Positions 43,488-52,900 of a stretch of 64,000 nucleotides of DNA are shown one piece after another. The DNA is from Leifsonia shinshuensis. Lineage in GTDB: Bacteria; Actinomycetota; Actinomycetes; Actinomycetales; Microbacteriaceae. The notes beneath the pieces were generated by a model that worked only from the letters and a program-made list of their open reading frames with translations, was not told where the DNA came from and made no database searches. The position numbers were made by a program, and so were the translations under genes. Where the stretch lies: assembly GCF_022606355.1 (NCBI RefSeq), contig NZ_JAHHZQ010000003.1, positions 744,001 to 808,000 of the forward strand, read 5' to 3'. How positions within the stretch are numbered: the stretch's first letter is position 1; the number at the start of each line of letters is the position of its first letter.

Positions 43488-44390
43488 TCAGCCCTTGACC
43501 GCGCCTCCCAGCACCCCGCTGACCAGATAGCGCTGCAGGAAGACGTACGCGGCCACGAGCGGTCCGGCCACGATCATCGTCGCCGCCGCGAGGAGCCCCC
43601 AGTGGCTCGTGTACTGACCCTGGAAGGCATACAGCCCCAGGGTGACCGGCGCCTTGTCCGGATCCGGGAGCAGCACCGTCGCAAGGATGATCTCGTTCCA
43701 GACGCTGATGGCCTGCAGGATGAACACCGTCACGAGCGCGGGACGCGCCATCGGAATGACGAAGGTCGTGAGATAGCGGAGGTAGCCGACGCCGTCGAGC
43801 GCCGCTGCTTCGTCGATCTCGACAGGGATCGACTTCGCGTAGCCGCGCAGCAGGATGGGGCCGATACCCACGGCGACCGACATGATGAGCACGTAGCCGA
43901 TCTGGGTGTCGTAGAGCCCGGTCCGCAACAGCAGCTGGAACTGGGTGATGATCGCGTTCGGCAGGAACAGGATGAGCACCAGCATCACATTCCACACACC
44001 GGGTCGCTTCAGGTATCCGCGTGCGAGCGGGAATCCGATCAAGAGCGAGACGACGGTGCCGATCACCGCGGCGCCGCCGGCGTAGATGACGCTGTTGATC
44101 ATGTAGGCGCCGAAGTTGCCCTGGTTCCAGGCATCGGGAAAGTTGGCCCAGTTCGGGACGGTTACCAGCCCGTTGGGGTTGGCGAAGAACTGGGCGTCGT
44201 CCTTGAGTGCGGTGTTCAGGAGGTAGAGCAGCGGGAACAGGTACAGGATCGCCACGAGGATGGCGAGGAGGTAGTTGATCGCCCGGCCTGCCGTCGGCCG
44301 GCGGGATCGGCGGGCGGTTTCGCGGGGAGCGGCGGCCACGCCGCGGTCGTCGTCGCGTGCCGGAACCTCCCGGGTGCGGATGGCGGTCAC
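43488..44390 (-). CDS. Sugar ABC transporter permease (CUT1, MalG type)
   Basis: A 300-residue permease: long cytosolic N-terminus (1-40), six helices, and the EAA loop EAAALDGVGYLRYLTTFVIPMARPAL at about 200-225, which contacts the ATPase. No ATPase gene is nearby, so a shared MsiK-like ATPase encoded elsewhere must power it. GTG 44390 overlaps the MalF-type stop (GTGA). Confidence 0.92.
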   Translation of the reverse strand: MTAIRTREVPARDDDRGVAAAPRETARRSRRPTAGRAINYLLAILVAILYLFPLLYLLNTALKDDAQFFANPNGLVTVPNWANFPDAWNQGNFGAYMINSVIYAGGAAVIGTVVSLLIGFPLARGYLKRPGVWNVMLVLILFLPNAIITQFQLLLRTGLYDTQIGYVLIMSVAVGIGPILLRGYAKSIPVEIDEAAALDGVGYLRYLTTFVIPMARPALVTVFILQAISVWNEIILATVLLPDPDKAPVTLGLYAFQGQYTSHWGLLAAATMIVAGPLVAAYVFLQRYLVSGVLGGAVKG

Positions 44391-45286
44391 AGCTTGCTTT
44401 CCCTTCTGCGGAGGTACCACATGACCGCGAGGGAGATGATCCCCACAATCACGAACTGGACGACCGAGATGGCCGCGGCATAGCCCTGGCTGCCGCTGAC
44501 GCCGCCTCCGAAGCCCTGGGCGAAGATCGCGAGCGAGAGCAGCTGTGTGGCCGGGTTGCTCGGGCCGGTGAGCACATACGCGAGCTGGTAGCTCTGCAGC
44601 GCCCCGATGATGGACAGCAGCACGTTCGCGGTGACGGACGGCGCGAGCAGCGGGAAGGTGACGTGACGCAGCTTCTGCCACGGAGTGGCGCCGTCGATGC
44701 TCGCCACCTCGTAGAGATCCGCGGGGATGGCCTGGAGTCCGGCGAGGTAGATCACCATCGCCACGCCTATGCCCGACCAGATCTGGACGGCGATGACGAG
44801 CGTCAGTGCGAGGTGGGGGTCGCCGAAGAAGGCCGAGGAGGCCCCGAAGAACTTCCAGACGGCCGCCGCCGGGCCGCCGCTCGGGTTGAAGACGAGCGAC
44901 CAGATCAGTCCGATCACGGTGACGCCGAGCACCGTCGGCATGAACACCAGCGCGCGGTAGAAAGTGGTGCCGCGCAGCCGCTGGTTGAACAGCAGTGCGA
45001 ACCCGAGCGCGAGGACATTGATGATGACCGTGGTCGAGAGCGCGTAGACGAGCGTGTTCCCGAGCGCGTTGAGGTTGTAGCCGAGGTGTGCCGCGGAGAA
45101 GAACGTGATGTAGTTCTGGATCCCCACCCAGTTGACGGGGAAGTTCGGGAGGCCGCTGATGTCGGTGAAGCTGATGGCGATCACGGCGATCGCCGGGACG
45201 AACGCGAAGACGATGATCAGCGCCTGGGCCGCGCCGAAGGTCGTCAGCAGCGACCCTCGTCGGCCGAACGGGTAAGAGGTGGTCAT
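44387..45286 (-). CDS. Sugar ABC transporter permease (CUT1, MalF type)
   Basis: A 299-residue permease with six helices and EAA loop YEVASIDGATPWQKLRHVTFPLLAPSV (about 200-226). ATG 45286 has GAGG just upstream. It lies 73 bases after the binding-protein stop, past a hairpin. The long frame to 45736 is the shadow of the binding protein. Confidence 0.92.
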   Translation of the reverse strand: MTTSYPFGRRGSLLTTFGAAQALIIVFAFVPAIAVIAISFTDISGLPNFPVNWVGIQNYITFFSAAHLGYNLNALGNTLVYALSTTVIINVLALGFALLFNQRLRGTTFYRALVFMPTVLGVTVIGLIWSLVFNPSGGPAAAVWKFFGASSAFFGDPHLALTLVIAVQIWSGIGVAMVIYLAGLQAIPADLYEVASIDGATPWQKLRHVTFPLLAPSVTANVLLSIIGALQSYQLAYVLTGPSNPATQLLSLAIFAQGFGGGVSGSQGYAAAISVVQFVIVGIISLAVMWYLRRRESKL

Positions 45287-45304
45287 TGATCCTCGAATCG
45301 TGTG

Positions 45305-45346
45305 GTCCGTCCGGGAGCGGCTCTGCGGCGACACTCCCGGACGGAC
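45305..45346 (-). terminator. Strong hairpin after the second binding-protein gene
   Basis: A perfect 13-bp stem GTCCGTCCGGGAG / CTCCCGGACGGAC with a 16-base loop, 13 bases past the binding-protein stop. No T-tract. Likely mRNA stabiliser or partial terminator. Confidence 0.75.
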
Positions 45347-45359
45347 GCGTGGGGACAGC

Positions 45360-46694
45360 CTAGAACGCGGCCGACCAGTCCTTCTGCGCGGCTGTTGCGG
45401 CGCTTTCGGGGGTGCCGGTTCCGAGCGGGGCGACCCCGACGTAGTTGAACGGGAACTTCGCCGCAGGTCCGGCGTTGGCGTTGGCCGTCCAGATGTTGTC
45501 CCACGCGAGGCTGAACGACTTCGTGTAGTCCTTGATCGAGTCGAGGAACGGCGTCGAGGCGATGCCCGCCTGTGCTGGTGCGAAGCCGGCGTCCGCGATG
45601 AAGAGCTTGTAGTTCTCCGGCTGCGAGAAGAAGTCGAGGTAGGCCAGGGCCGCGGTCTTGTTCTTCGACGCGGTGGTCGCCGACAGACGGATCTCCACCT
45701 TGCCGCCCAAGGTCGCGTTGTCCGCGGCGTTGTCACTCGTCGGGATCGGGAAGTACCCGTACGAGAACTTGCCGGCGACGGCGGCGTCGATCGTCGTCTG
45801 GTTCCACGTGCCGTCCGGCGTCATGGCGACCGATCCGTTGGCGAACAGGCTCGGGACGTCGCTGTACGCGACGCCGGCGAAGTTCTGCTCGGCGTAGCCG
45901 TACATCGTGTCCACCTTGCTGAGGATGTCCACGAGCTTGGGATCAGTGAGCTTCGCCTTCTGCTTCCAGAGCTGCTCGGCGAGATCGGCTTTGTCGGACT
46001 GCGTGGGGTAGGCACCCTGCACAGCGGCGAGCATCGTCAGTCCCGCCGGCCAGCTGTCTTTGCCGCCGATACCGAGCGGGGTCACCCCGGCGGCCTTGAG
46101 CTTGTCGGAGAGCGCGACGAACTCGGACCAGGTGGTCGGGACCTGAAGCCCGTGCTTGGCGAAGAGGTCCTTGTTGTAGAACACGCCGGTGTAGTAACTG
46201 AGGCCGGTCGGTACGCTGTAATCCTTGCCCTTGTACTTCAGGGCATCGATCACGGTCGGCGTCCAGTTCTTCATGAAGCTCTCGTTCGACAGATCGACGA
46301 ACGTGCCGGCGTCAGCAGCCTTGGCGTCGAACGACTCCGAACCGGCCGGGACATAGGACGGGGTTTCGATGGGGCTCGCGACGAGAACATCGACGTTGCC
46401 GGCGGAGAGTCGGGAGGACTCGACCGACGCCCAGTTGTTCGTGGGGACCGTCGTGAAGACGATCTTGGCGTCCGGGTACTTCTTCTGGAACGCGGCGTTG
46501 ACGGCCTTGAAGCCGGCGTCGGAGCCCGCGGCGCTGGGGACGAGGACGTTGAGGGTTCCGCTGACCTTTCCGCCCGAGTCGCCGCTTGCGGACGTCGTGC
46601 CCGAGCAGCCTGCGAGAGCGATGAGGGCTCCGGCGATCGCGATGGCCACAGCGCCGTGTCTCACCGCCCGGCGTTTCTGCGTGATTGCCTTCAT
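45360..46694 (-). CDS. Sugar ABC transporter substrate-binding lipoprotein (CUT1)
   Basis: A 444-residue family 1 binding protein. Lipoprotein signal 1-30 with lipobox LAGC (C30). FKAVNAAFQKKYPDAKIVFTTVP and YYTGVFYNKDLFAKHGLQVPTTWSEF are family signatures. It captures an oligosaccharide for the two permeases downstream. ATG 46694 has AAGGAG 8 bases upstream. Two LacI operators lie in its promoter region, shared with the divergent GH130 gene. Confidence 0.93.
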   Translation of the reverse strand: MKAITQKRRAVRHGAVAIAIAGALIALAGCSGTTSASGDSGGKVSGTLNVLVPSAAGSDAGFKAVNAAFQKKYPDAKIVFTTVPTNNWASVESSRLSAGNVDVLVASPIETPSYVPAGSESFDAKAADAGTFVDLSNESFMKNWTPTVIDALKYKGKDYSVPTGLSYYTGVFYNKDLFAKHGLQVPTTWSEFVALSDKLKAAGVTPLGIGGKDSWPAGLTMLAAVQGAYPTQSDKADLAEQLWKQKAKLTDPKLVDILSKVDTMYGYAEQNFAGVAYSDVPSLFANGSVAMTPDGTWNQTTIDAAVAGKFSYGYFPIPTSDNAADNATLGGKVEIRLSATTASKNKTAALAYLDFFSQPENYKLFIADAGFAPAQAGIASTPFLDSIKDYTKSFSLAWDNIWTANANAGPAAKFPFNYVGVAPLGTGTPESAATAAQKDWSAAF

Positions 46695-46773
46695 GATGCA
46701 ACTCCTTTGTCACGTCCCGCTCGGAGCCTCCCGGGCGGGTGGGGATCGGATTCCGTTTTCGGGAAAGAACGGA

Positions 46774-46783
46774 ACAACGTTGT
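46774..46783. promoter_or_regulatory. LacI-regulon operator 4
   Basis: ACAACGTTGT, flanks GAACAACGTTGTTT, 80 bases upstream of the binding-protein start. Confidence 0.8.
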
Positions 46784-46831
46784 TTCACCCCTATCTTGCT
46801 GTCCCCAGAAGAATAATGTCAAGCGCTCTGG

Positions 46832-46841
46832 ACAACGTTGT
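46832..46841. promoter_or_regulatory. LacI-regulon operator 5
   Basis: ACAACGTTGT, flanks GGACAACGTTGTTC, 77 bases before the GH130 start and 58 bp from operator 4 centre to centre. Confidence 0.8.
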
Positions 46842-46917
46842 TCTGAGTCCGTAGTGTTCAACCCTGTCCCCGCTGCCCGACCGTGTCGCAGCGACCCACC
46901 CCATCTGGAGGATGTCG

Positions 46918-47982
46918 ATGGAACGACTCTCGCCGGAAGGCCTGCGCGCCAGCTACGAGGCCGCCCTCGAGCATTCCGACCCGCTCACCGACCGGATCTC
47001 GACAGACCAGTTCTCGCGGCACTACGCGCAGCGCCCCGCATGGACGATCGGGCCGTTCGCCCGCGACGAGTCGCTGACGTTCCGCCCGCACGGTCAGTGG
47101 CCGGACCCGACGGGCATCGGCTGGACGTCGAGCTCTGTCTTCAACCCGTCGCTGATCGTCGACGGCGACGCGCTGCACATGTTCTACCGGGCCTCCCCCC
47201 GCAAGGAGTCGACGGCCAGCAGGATCGGCCTGGCGACATACACCGCCGATGGCGGCTGGAGCGACTCACCCGCCAACCCCGTCGTCTACCCGACCACGGA
47301 CGATGAGCTTCTCAGCTGCGAGGACCCCAAGGTCTACCGCACCGACGAAGGGTACGTCCTCTTCTACAATGGGATCTGGCGGGCAGCGGGCAGCACCGAG
47401 GCAGACCGCTACCCGTCCCCCGGCTATCCGATCGCGTCCCTCGGGTGCGACGTGAAGGTGGCAACCTCGACCGACCTGGTGCACTGGGAGAAGCGCGGGC
47501 TCGCCGTTCCCTACGAGGTGTCGCGGCTCTGGGCCAAGGGTGCCGTCATCCCGCGTGACCTGAGTGGGCGGGCGGTCCGCGTGGGCGGGCAGTATCTCAT
47601 GTACCTGTCGGAGGGCTGCGGAGGGAGCCCGTACATCGGACGATCGGACGATCTCGTGAACTGGTCGTTCGCCGAGCAGCCCTACCTCGACCTGTCCGGG
47701 CTCGGCGGCACGCTGCTGGAGGTCTCCTGCGCCGTGACGGGGCACGACGACTCCGGCAGCATCGTGCTCGACTTCTTCTACCGCGACGCGTCCGGCGAGT
47801 TCGCGGCCGCCCAGGCCCTGTACAACGTCGACGACCCGTTCCGGCAGCTCGCACTGAACCGTGGCGGGTCCCTCTCGTGGGGCGGCCTGGTCCGCTATGA
47901 CGGTGACATCCTTTTCGCGCAGGGCTGGGACGCGCCCTCCGGGACGCGCGAGATGTACCTCTATCGCCAGGACGTGGCGTGA
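46918..47982 (+). CDS. GH130-like beta-mannoside phosphorylase/hydrolase
   Basis: A 354-residue five-bladed beta-propeller. FNPSLIVDGDALHMFYR (75-91) and CEDPKVYR (134-141, acidic pair E135/D136) are GH130 hallmarks. The family phosphorolyses or hydrolyses beta-1,2- or beta-1,4-mannosides; which activity applies here depends on phosphate-binding residues I cannot align with certainty. GH43 is the alternative. ATG 46918 has GGAGG 6 bases upstream (ATG 46912 is too close). GTGA overlap with the GH2 gene. Confidence 0.82.
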   Translation: MERLSPEGLRASYEAALEHSDPLTDRISTDQFSRHYAQRPAWTIGPFARDESLTFRPHGQWPDPTGIGWTSSSVFNPSLIVDGDALHMFYRASPRKESTASRIGLATYTADGGWSDSPANPVVYPTTDDELLSCEDPKVYRTDEGYVLFYNGIWRAAGSTEADRYPSPGYPIASLGCDVKVATSTDLVHWEKRGLAVPYEVSRLWAKGAVIPRDLSGRAVRVGGQYLMYLSEGCGGSPYIGRSDDLVNWSFAEQPYLDLSGLGGTLLEVSCAVTGHDDSGSIVLDFFYRDASGEFAAAQALYNVDDPFRQLALNRGGSLSWGGLVRYDGDILFAQGWDAPSGTREMYLYRQDVA

Positions 47983-49958
47983 CCGCGGATTCTGCCGACA
48001 CGATCGACCTCTCGGGAGAGTGGACCCTGCGCGGATGGCGTCAGAACGATTGGCTGCTCGGCCTCACGCCGGAGCGGGCCAAGGTGTCGACCGCCGACAT
48101 CGGTCCGATCCCTGCGCCGGTCCCCGGCTCGGTCCGCGGGGCGCTCGTGCGCGCCGGCATCGCCCCGAGCGCCTACCGCGGAACGGACTCGCGCGCCTCC
48201 GAGTGGATCGAGAACCGGCACTGGACATTCGAGCGCGCGATCCCCACAGCGACACTGAGGGAGAGCATCGCGGGCACCGACGAGCGGATCGTGCTCGAGG
48301 CCGACATGCTGGACGGCGAAGGGTTCATCCTCATCGGGGAGACCGTCGTCGGAGAGTTCGCGGACGCGTTCGTCCGGCAGCGCTTCGACATCACCGACAG
48401 CCTCGGTCGCGACGGCGACCTGCTCACGATTGTGTTCACCCGCGTCCCAGACGCCCTCGGCCAGAACGGCTGGACCTCCCGCATCCGCGACTGGAAGCCG
48501 CGCTTCTCCTTCGGCTGGGACTGGACCCCTCGCACCGTGCAGATCGGCATCGCGGACGGCATCCGGCTTCGGGTGGGTCCCCGCTGGCGACTCGACGAAG
48601 TCGTCGTGAATGCCGTTGTGGAACACACGGGAGACGGAACGGTGACAGTGGATCTGCGTCGCTGCGAACTCCCCGCGGGCGTGGCCGTCGAGCTCTCGGT
48701 GACCGACGGTTCCGGAACCGTCGTCACGTCGGAGTCCGGCGCGGCGGGCGACCTGCGCACGCTGTCCGTCCCCCGGCCGCGGTTGTGGCACGTGCGCCCG
48801 ACCGCCGCCCAAGCCCTGTACACCGTGCTGATCGAGGTCCGCGCCGGAGACCAGACGCAGTCGACGAGCCGCCAGGTGGGCTTCCGCACTCTGGAGTGGC
48901 GCCGGAATCCCGGCGCCGCGCCCGACGCAGACCCCTGGCTGTGCGTCGTCAACGACCGGGAGATCTTCCTCGCGGGCGTCAACTGGGTCCCGCTGCGCGC
49001 TGACCACGCCGACGTGAGCGACGCCGATATCCGCGCCCGTGTCCGGCAATACCTCGATCTCGGATTCAACGTCATCCGGGTGTGGGGCGGTGCACGGGCG
49101 GAACGCCCGGCGTTCTACGATGAGTGCGACAGGCTCGGCGTGCTCGTCTGGCAGGACCTCCCGCTCAGTTCCTCCGGGCTCGACAACGAGCCTCCCTCTG
49201 ACGCGGCGATCGTGGACGAGTTCCGCCGGATCGCGGCCGACTACGTCACGACGCTCGGCCATCACCCCGCACTCGCACTGTGGTGCGGCGGCAACGAGCT
49301 CACCCGCGTGACGGCGCCCGCCGTTCCCGGTGCGCCGTTGACGATCGAGCACCCCACGCTTCGGGCGGCCGGTGAGGTGTGCGCCGATCTCGCGCCTGGA
49401 GCCCGGTATGTGGCGACGACACCGTCCGGTCCACGCTTCGAGGCCTCCGCTGCCGAGTTCGGCCGGGGCCTCCACCATGACGTCCACGGGCCGTGGGAGT
49501 TCGGCGGCGACGAAGAGGAGTGGGACGCCTACTGGGCGGCCGACGACGCCCTCTTCCGGTCGGAGGTGGGAGTGGCCGGAGCCAGCGCCGCAGACCTGCT
49601 CGAGGCTTTCGGCCTCCTGCCCGACGGCCTGGACGACGACCGGATCCGCGCGCTCTGGACGCACTCGTCCGGCTGGTGGCTCGCGGGCTTCGACTCCCGT
49701 GACCGTCACGTTCCGGTCAAGCTGTGGTTGGACGCGAGCGCGCAGCGTCAGGCGAGGATGCTCGTCATCGCTCTCGAGCGTGCGCTCCGACGTTTCCCCG
49801 CAACAGGCGGGTTCATGCTGTGGATGGGGCACGACACGTTCCCGTGCGCTGTGAGCCTGGCCGTCGTCGACTTCTGGGGGCGTCCCAAGCCGGCTGCGCT
49901 GGCCCTCCGGAATCTGCTCGACGAGTGCGGCGCGAACCTGTCGTCCGCGCGGCGCTGA
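47979..49958 (+). CDS. GH2-family beta-mannosidase
   Basis: A 659-residue cytosolic glycosidase. Sugar-binding and immunoglobulin-like domains occupy about 1-290, the TIM barrel about 300-659. Acid/base E440 is in WCGGNEL and the nucleophile E529 in FRSEVG; FSFGWDWTPR (about 170-180) and VIRVWGGA are typical of the mannosidase subgroup. It is shorter than most GH2 mannosidases (about 800), lacking the C-terminal sandwich domains. It would release mannose from imported oligosaccharides, with GH130 encoded just upstream. Confidence 0.9.
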   Translation: MTADSADTIDLSGEWTLRGWRQNDWLLGLTPERAKVSTADIGPIPAPVPGSVRGALVRAGIAPSAYRGTDSRASEWIENRHWTFERAIPTATLRESIAGTDERIVLEADMLDGEGFILIGETVVGEFADAFVRQRFDITDSLGRDGDLLTIVFTRVPDALGQNGWTSRIRDWKPRFSFGWDWTPRTVQIGIADGIRLRVGPRWRLDEVVVNAVVEHTGDGTVTVDLRRCELPAGVAVELSVTDGSGTVVTSESGAAGDLRTLSVPRPRLWHVRPTAAQALYTVLIEVRAGDQTQSTSRQVGFRTLEWRRNPGAAPDADPWLCVVNDREIFLAGVNWVPLRADHADVSDADIRARVRQYLDLGFNVIRVWGGARAERPAFYDECDRLGVLVWQDLPLSSSGLDNEPPSDAAIVDEFRRIAADYVTTLGHHPALALWCGGNELTRVTAPAVPGAPLTIEHPTLRAAGEVCADLAPGARYVATTPSGPRFEASAAEFGRGLHHDVHGPWEFGGDEEEWDAYWAADDALFRSEVGVAGASAADLLEAFGLLPDGLDDDRIRALWTHSSGWWLAGFDSRDRHVPVKLWLDASAQRQARMLVIALERALRRFPATGGFMLWMGHDTFPCAVSLAVVDFWGRPKPAALALRNLLDECGANLSSARR

Positions 49959-49964
49959 CCGGGC

Positions 49965-52900
49965 TCACTTCGCTGCGGAGACGACGACGGCAGCGCTCAC
50001 CGCGTGGCCCGGCGTCCGTCCGCGCTCGCTCGCGGTCACAGCGACGCTCAGCTCGTGCCCTGCGTCCCTCTGCGTGACGGTGTGGCTCCGCCCGCGAGCG
50101 CCCGGGATCTCCTGGCCGTCGCGGAGCCACCGGAACGAGAAGCTCGCCCCGGCCGGCGTCCAGCTGCCGGGGTCGACCGTCAGGACCGACCGCGGCGCCG
50201 CCGTGCCGCCGATCGTCGGTGCGACGTCCGGGATCGGCGCCATCCGGGCGGCGATCTGCCGAGGCGTCCCGGTCGTCAGCGTGCCGTCCGAGGCATCCCT
50301 CAGCACCGTCACCTTCCGTCCATCGAGGAGAGCGTAGGTCGCCGTCGTCTGCACGGGGTAGAGGATCAGCGCGTCGAGCCCGGCATCGGCTCCCGGCGGG
50401 ACGGTCACCGTGAGGGTGGTCGCGCCGGCCGCCAGCGATGCGCGCCCGAGGTTCACGATCGACACCGATCCCGCGCCGGCCGGCACCGTCGCGGTCGAGC
50501 GGAAGGCGCCGCCGATGGCGATCGCGGCTGATGCTGCCTTCGGCCGGCCCACCTCGCTCAGGAAGACCGAGTACTCGCCTGCCGAAGCCACATCGACCGA
50601 GAAAGTGCGGCTGGAGCCCGCCTCGGCGAGCGCGTAGGCCGATCCGGAGAGACGCGTCGAGCCGTAGCGGACTTCCGGAGTGCCGAGGCGGTAGAGGTTC
50701 GCCAGCGTGACCGTCGAGTACCCCTCGTAGGCGTTGGGGTTGGTCGAAGTGCTCGAGAACTCGACTCGCACGGAGACGCTCCCGGCGGGGACCGTCGCCA
50801 GCGGAGTGGTGTTCACCGACCCGCTGCCCGAGTACCAGGTGCGGGCGTTGTAGCTGAACCCGCTGTCGTCGGCCAGGAGCGTCTGCGCCCCTGACGCGTC
50901 CACGGCGAGCACTCTGGCGCGCAGGGTGGTCTGGAACTGAACCAGAGCGGCGAAGTTGAGTCGGAGGGCGTCTCCGACCTGCGCTTGTCCAGCACCGCCC
51001 ACGGGAACGTCGATGTTGAGCGACCCGCCGTCGAAGATGCGGACGTTGTCGTAGCCGACGCCCTTCACGAAGATCGCATGAGTGCCCTGCCAGTTGCCGT
51101 ACACGGGCTGCGATCGGGTGATCGGCAGCGCGTCGGCGTAGATCGCCTTCTCGTCCGTGCCGGAGGTGGCGCTCTGGCTCACGAGCGCTTGCGCTGGATC
51201 GTTGAGCTGCCCGCCCGGCAGGGCGAGTGCCGCGTCGGCGGGCCGGCCTTGGCGGTAGAGGTCCTCGAACTGAATGGTCTGCGTGGCGCGCTCGACGGTC
51301 TTGGCCGAGGTCATCAACGCTGCCGCCTCTGGCACGCGCTTGAGCCGGAGGATGGCGCGAAGCGCCTCGTCCACCGACTCGGCTCCGCTGTTGTTGTTGA
51401 GCCCGTCGACGGTGATCCCGTCGAAGGCGAGACCGAGGGCCTGGTCGAACATCGGAACGCCGATCGCGTTCTGCCCCGTCCACCACGTGGCGGCGATCCC
51501 AGCCAGGTCGGCGTACTTCTTCAGCCCGGTCACCGAGTACAGCGTGAGGTAGTTCTCGACGTACGACGCCGTCGCGTAGTTGATCGCCGGGAGTCCGGAC
51601 TTGTTCGGGTTGACCGAGAACGAGCGACCGGAGATGAGGAGGTCGGAGAGGTAGCTGTCCGCCTCCAGCTCGGCCTTCTTGATCAGCGTCTTGTCGCCGG
51701 AGAGCTGTCCAGCGAGCGCGAGCGCCTTTGCTTGGATGCTGCCCCATTCGTCCCACTGCCCGCCGGTGTTCGTGACCGCACCGAGGGGATAGGTCATGAA
51801 GTCGCCGGATTGGTGCGTGCCGATGCCCTTCCCGAGCCGGCCCGCAAGCGCGACGGCGCGCGCCTTGGCAGCGCCGGCCAGGCTTGGGGCGTGCGCGGCG
51901 AGCGCCGACACCGCGATCGACGAAAGCCACACGTCGCCGCCGAGCAGGGCCGGTGCCGACGCGCCTTTCGCCCCGGGGATCGGTGCGACGACCTGCCCCA
52001 GCCGTTTCAGGCTCAGCGAGAGATGGGAGGTCAGCTGGGCCGTGAGCGCCGCGTCGCTCTTCCGGATGAGCGGGAGCGCCGTGGCCATGGCCTCGTAGCC
52101 TCGCGCCGCCCAGTAGCTGAAGCTGGTCGACGACGACTGGCTGTCGCGCTTGTAGATGGCGCCCGCGGCGTCTCGGTCGACGAAGTTGTCGAAGTCGCCG
52201 TCGGTGGCTTGCATCCACATGACGAACGCGAGCGCGAGCTTGAGCTGCTCGTAGCTGTGCGCGTCCCGGTAGGTGCGGTAGTGCTCGGCCCAGACGATGG
52301 CGGCGCGCGCGACGTCGTCGAGGGCGGCGATGCCCTCCTGCGGGTCCGAGATCCAGGTGTAGCCGCGGCTGAGGTCGGCAGGGTCGACAGGCGCTGAATA
52401 GAGGTGCACGATCAGCATCGGGATGCCGTCGACGGTGACGTGCTCGCTGAGGAAGTCGAGATGCGCCAGGTTCGCGTACACCTCGCTGCGGTCGCCGAGG
52501 ATGAAGCGGGTGAAGTACGAGACGTCGGCGAGCGTCACCTGTCCGTCGCCGTCGTAGTCGAGCGCTGGATCGGTGGTTCCGGCTCTGACCTGAGCAGCCA
52601 GCCAGGTGGCATCCGCCGCGTTCACGACCCCGTCGCCGTTCAGGTCGTCGTTCTTGACGGCACGGATCACCGTAGCTTGTACGGCGGCGAGGCGCAGCGG
52701 CGCGTCGCCTGTGTTCGTCAGAGCGACGGTCACTGTCGTTGCGCCGGGCGGTACGGCTCCGGCGCCGAGCGCGCTGCTGGTCAGGGTCTGCCAGGTGCCG
52801 CGCGAGGTCGACGACGGTAGTGCGGCGGACGCGATCGCCGTCTCCCCCGAGCTGACGGATCCGACTGGACGGGCGACCGCGTCTTCGGGGGAGACGAACG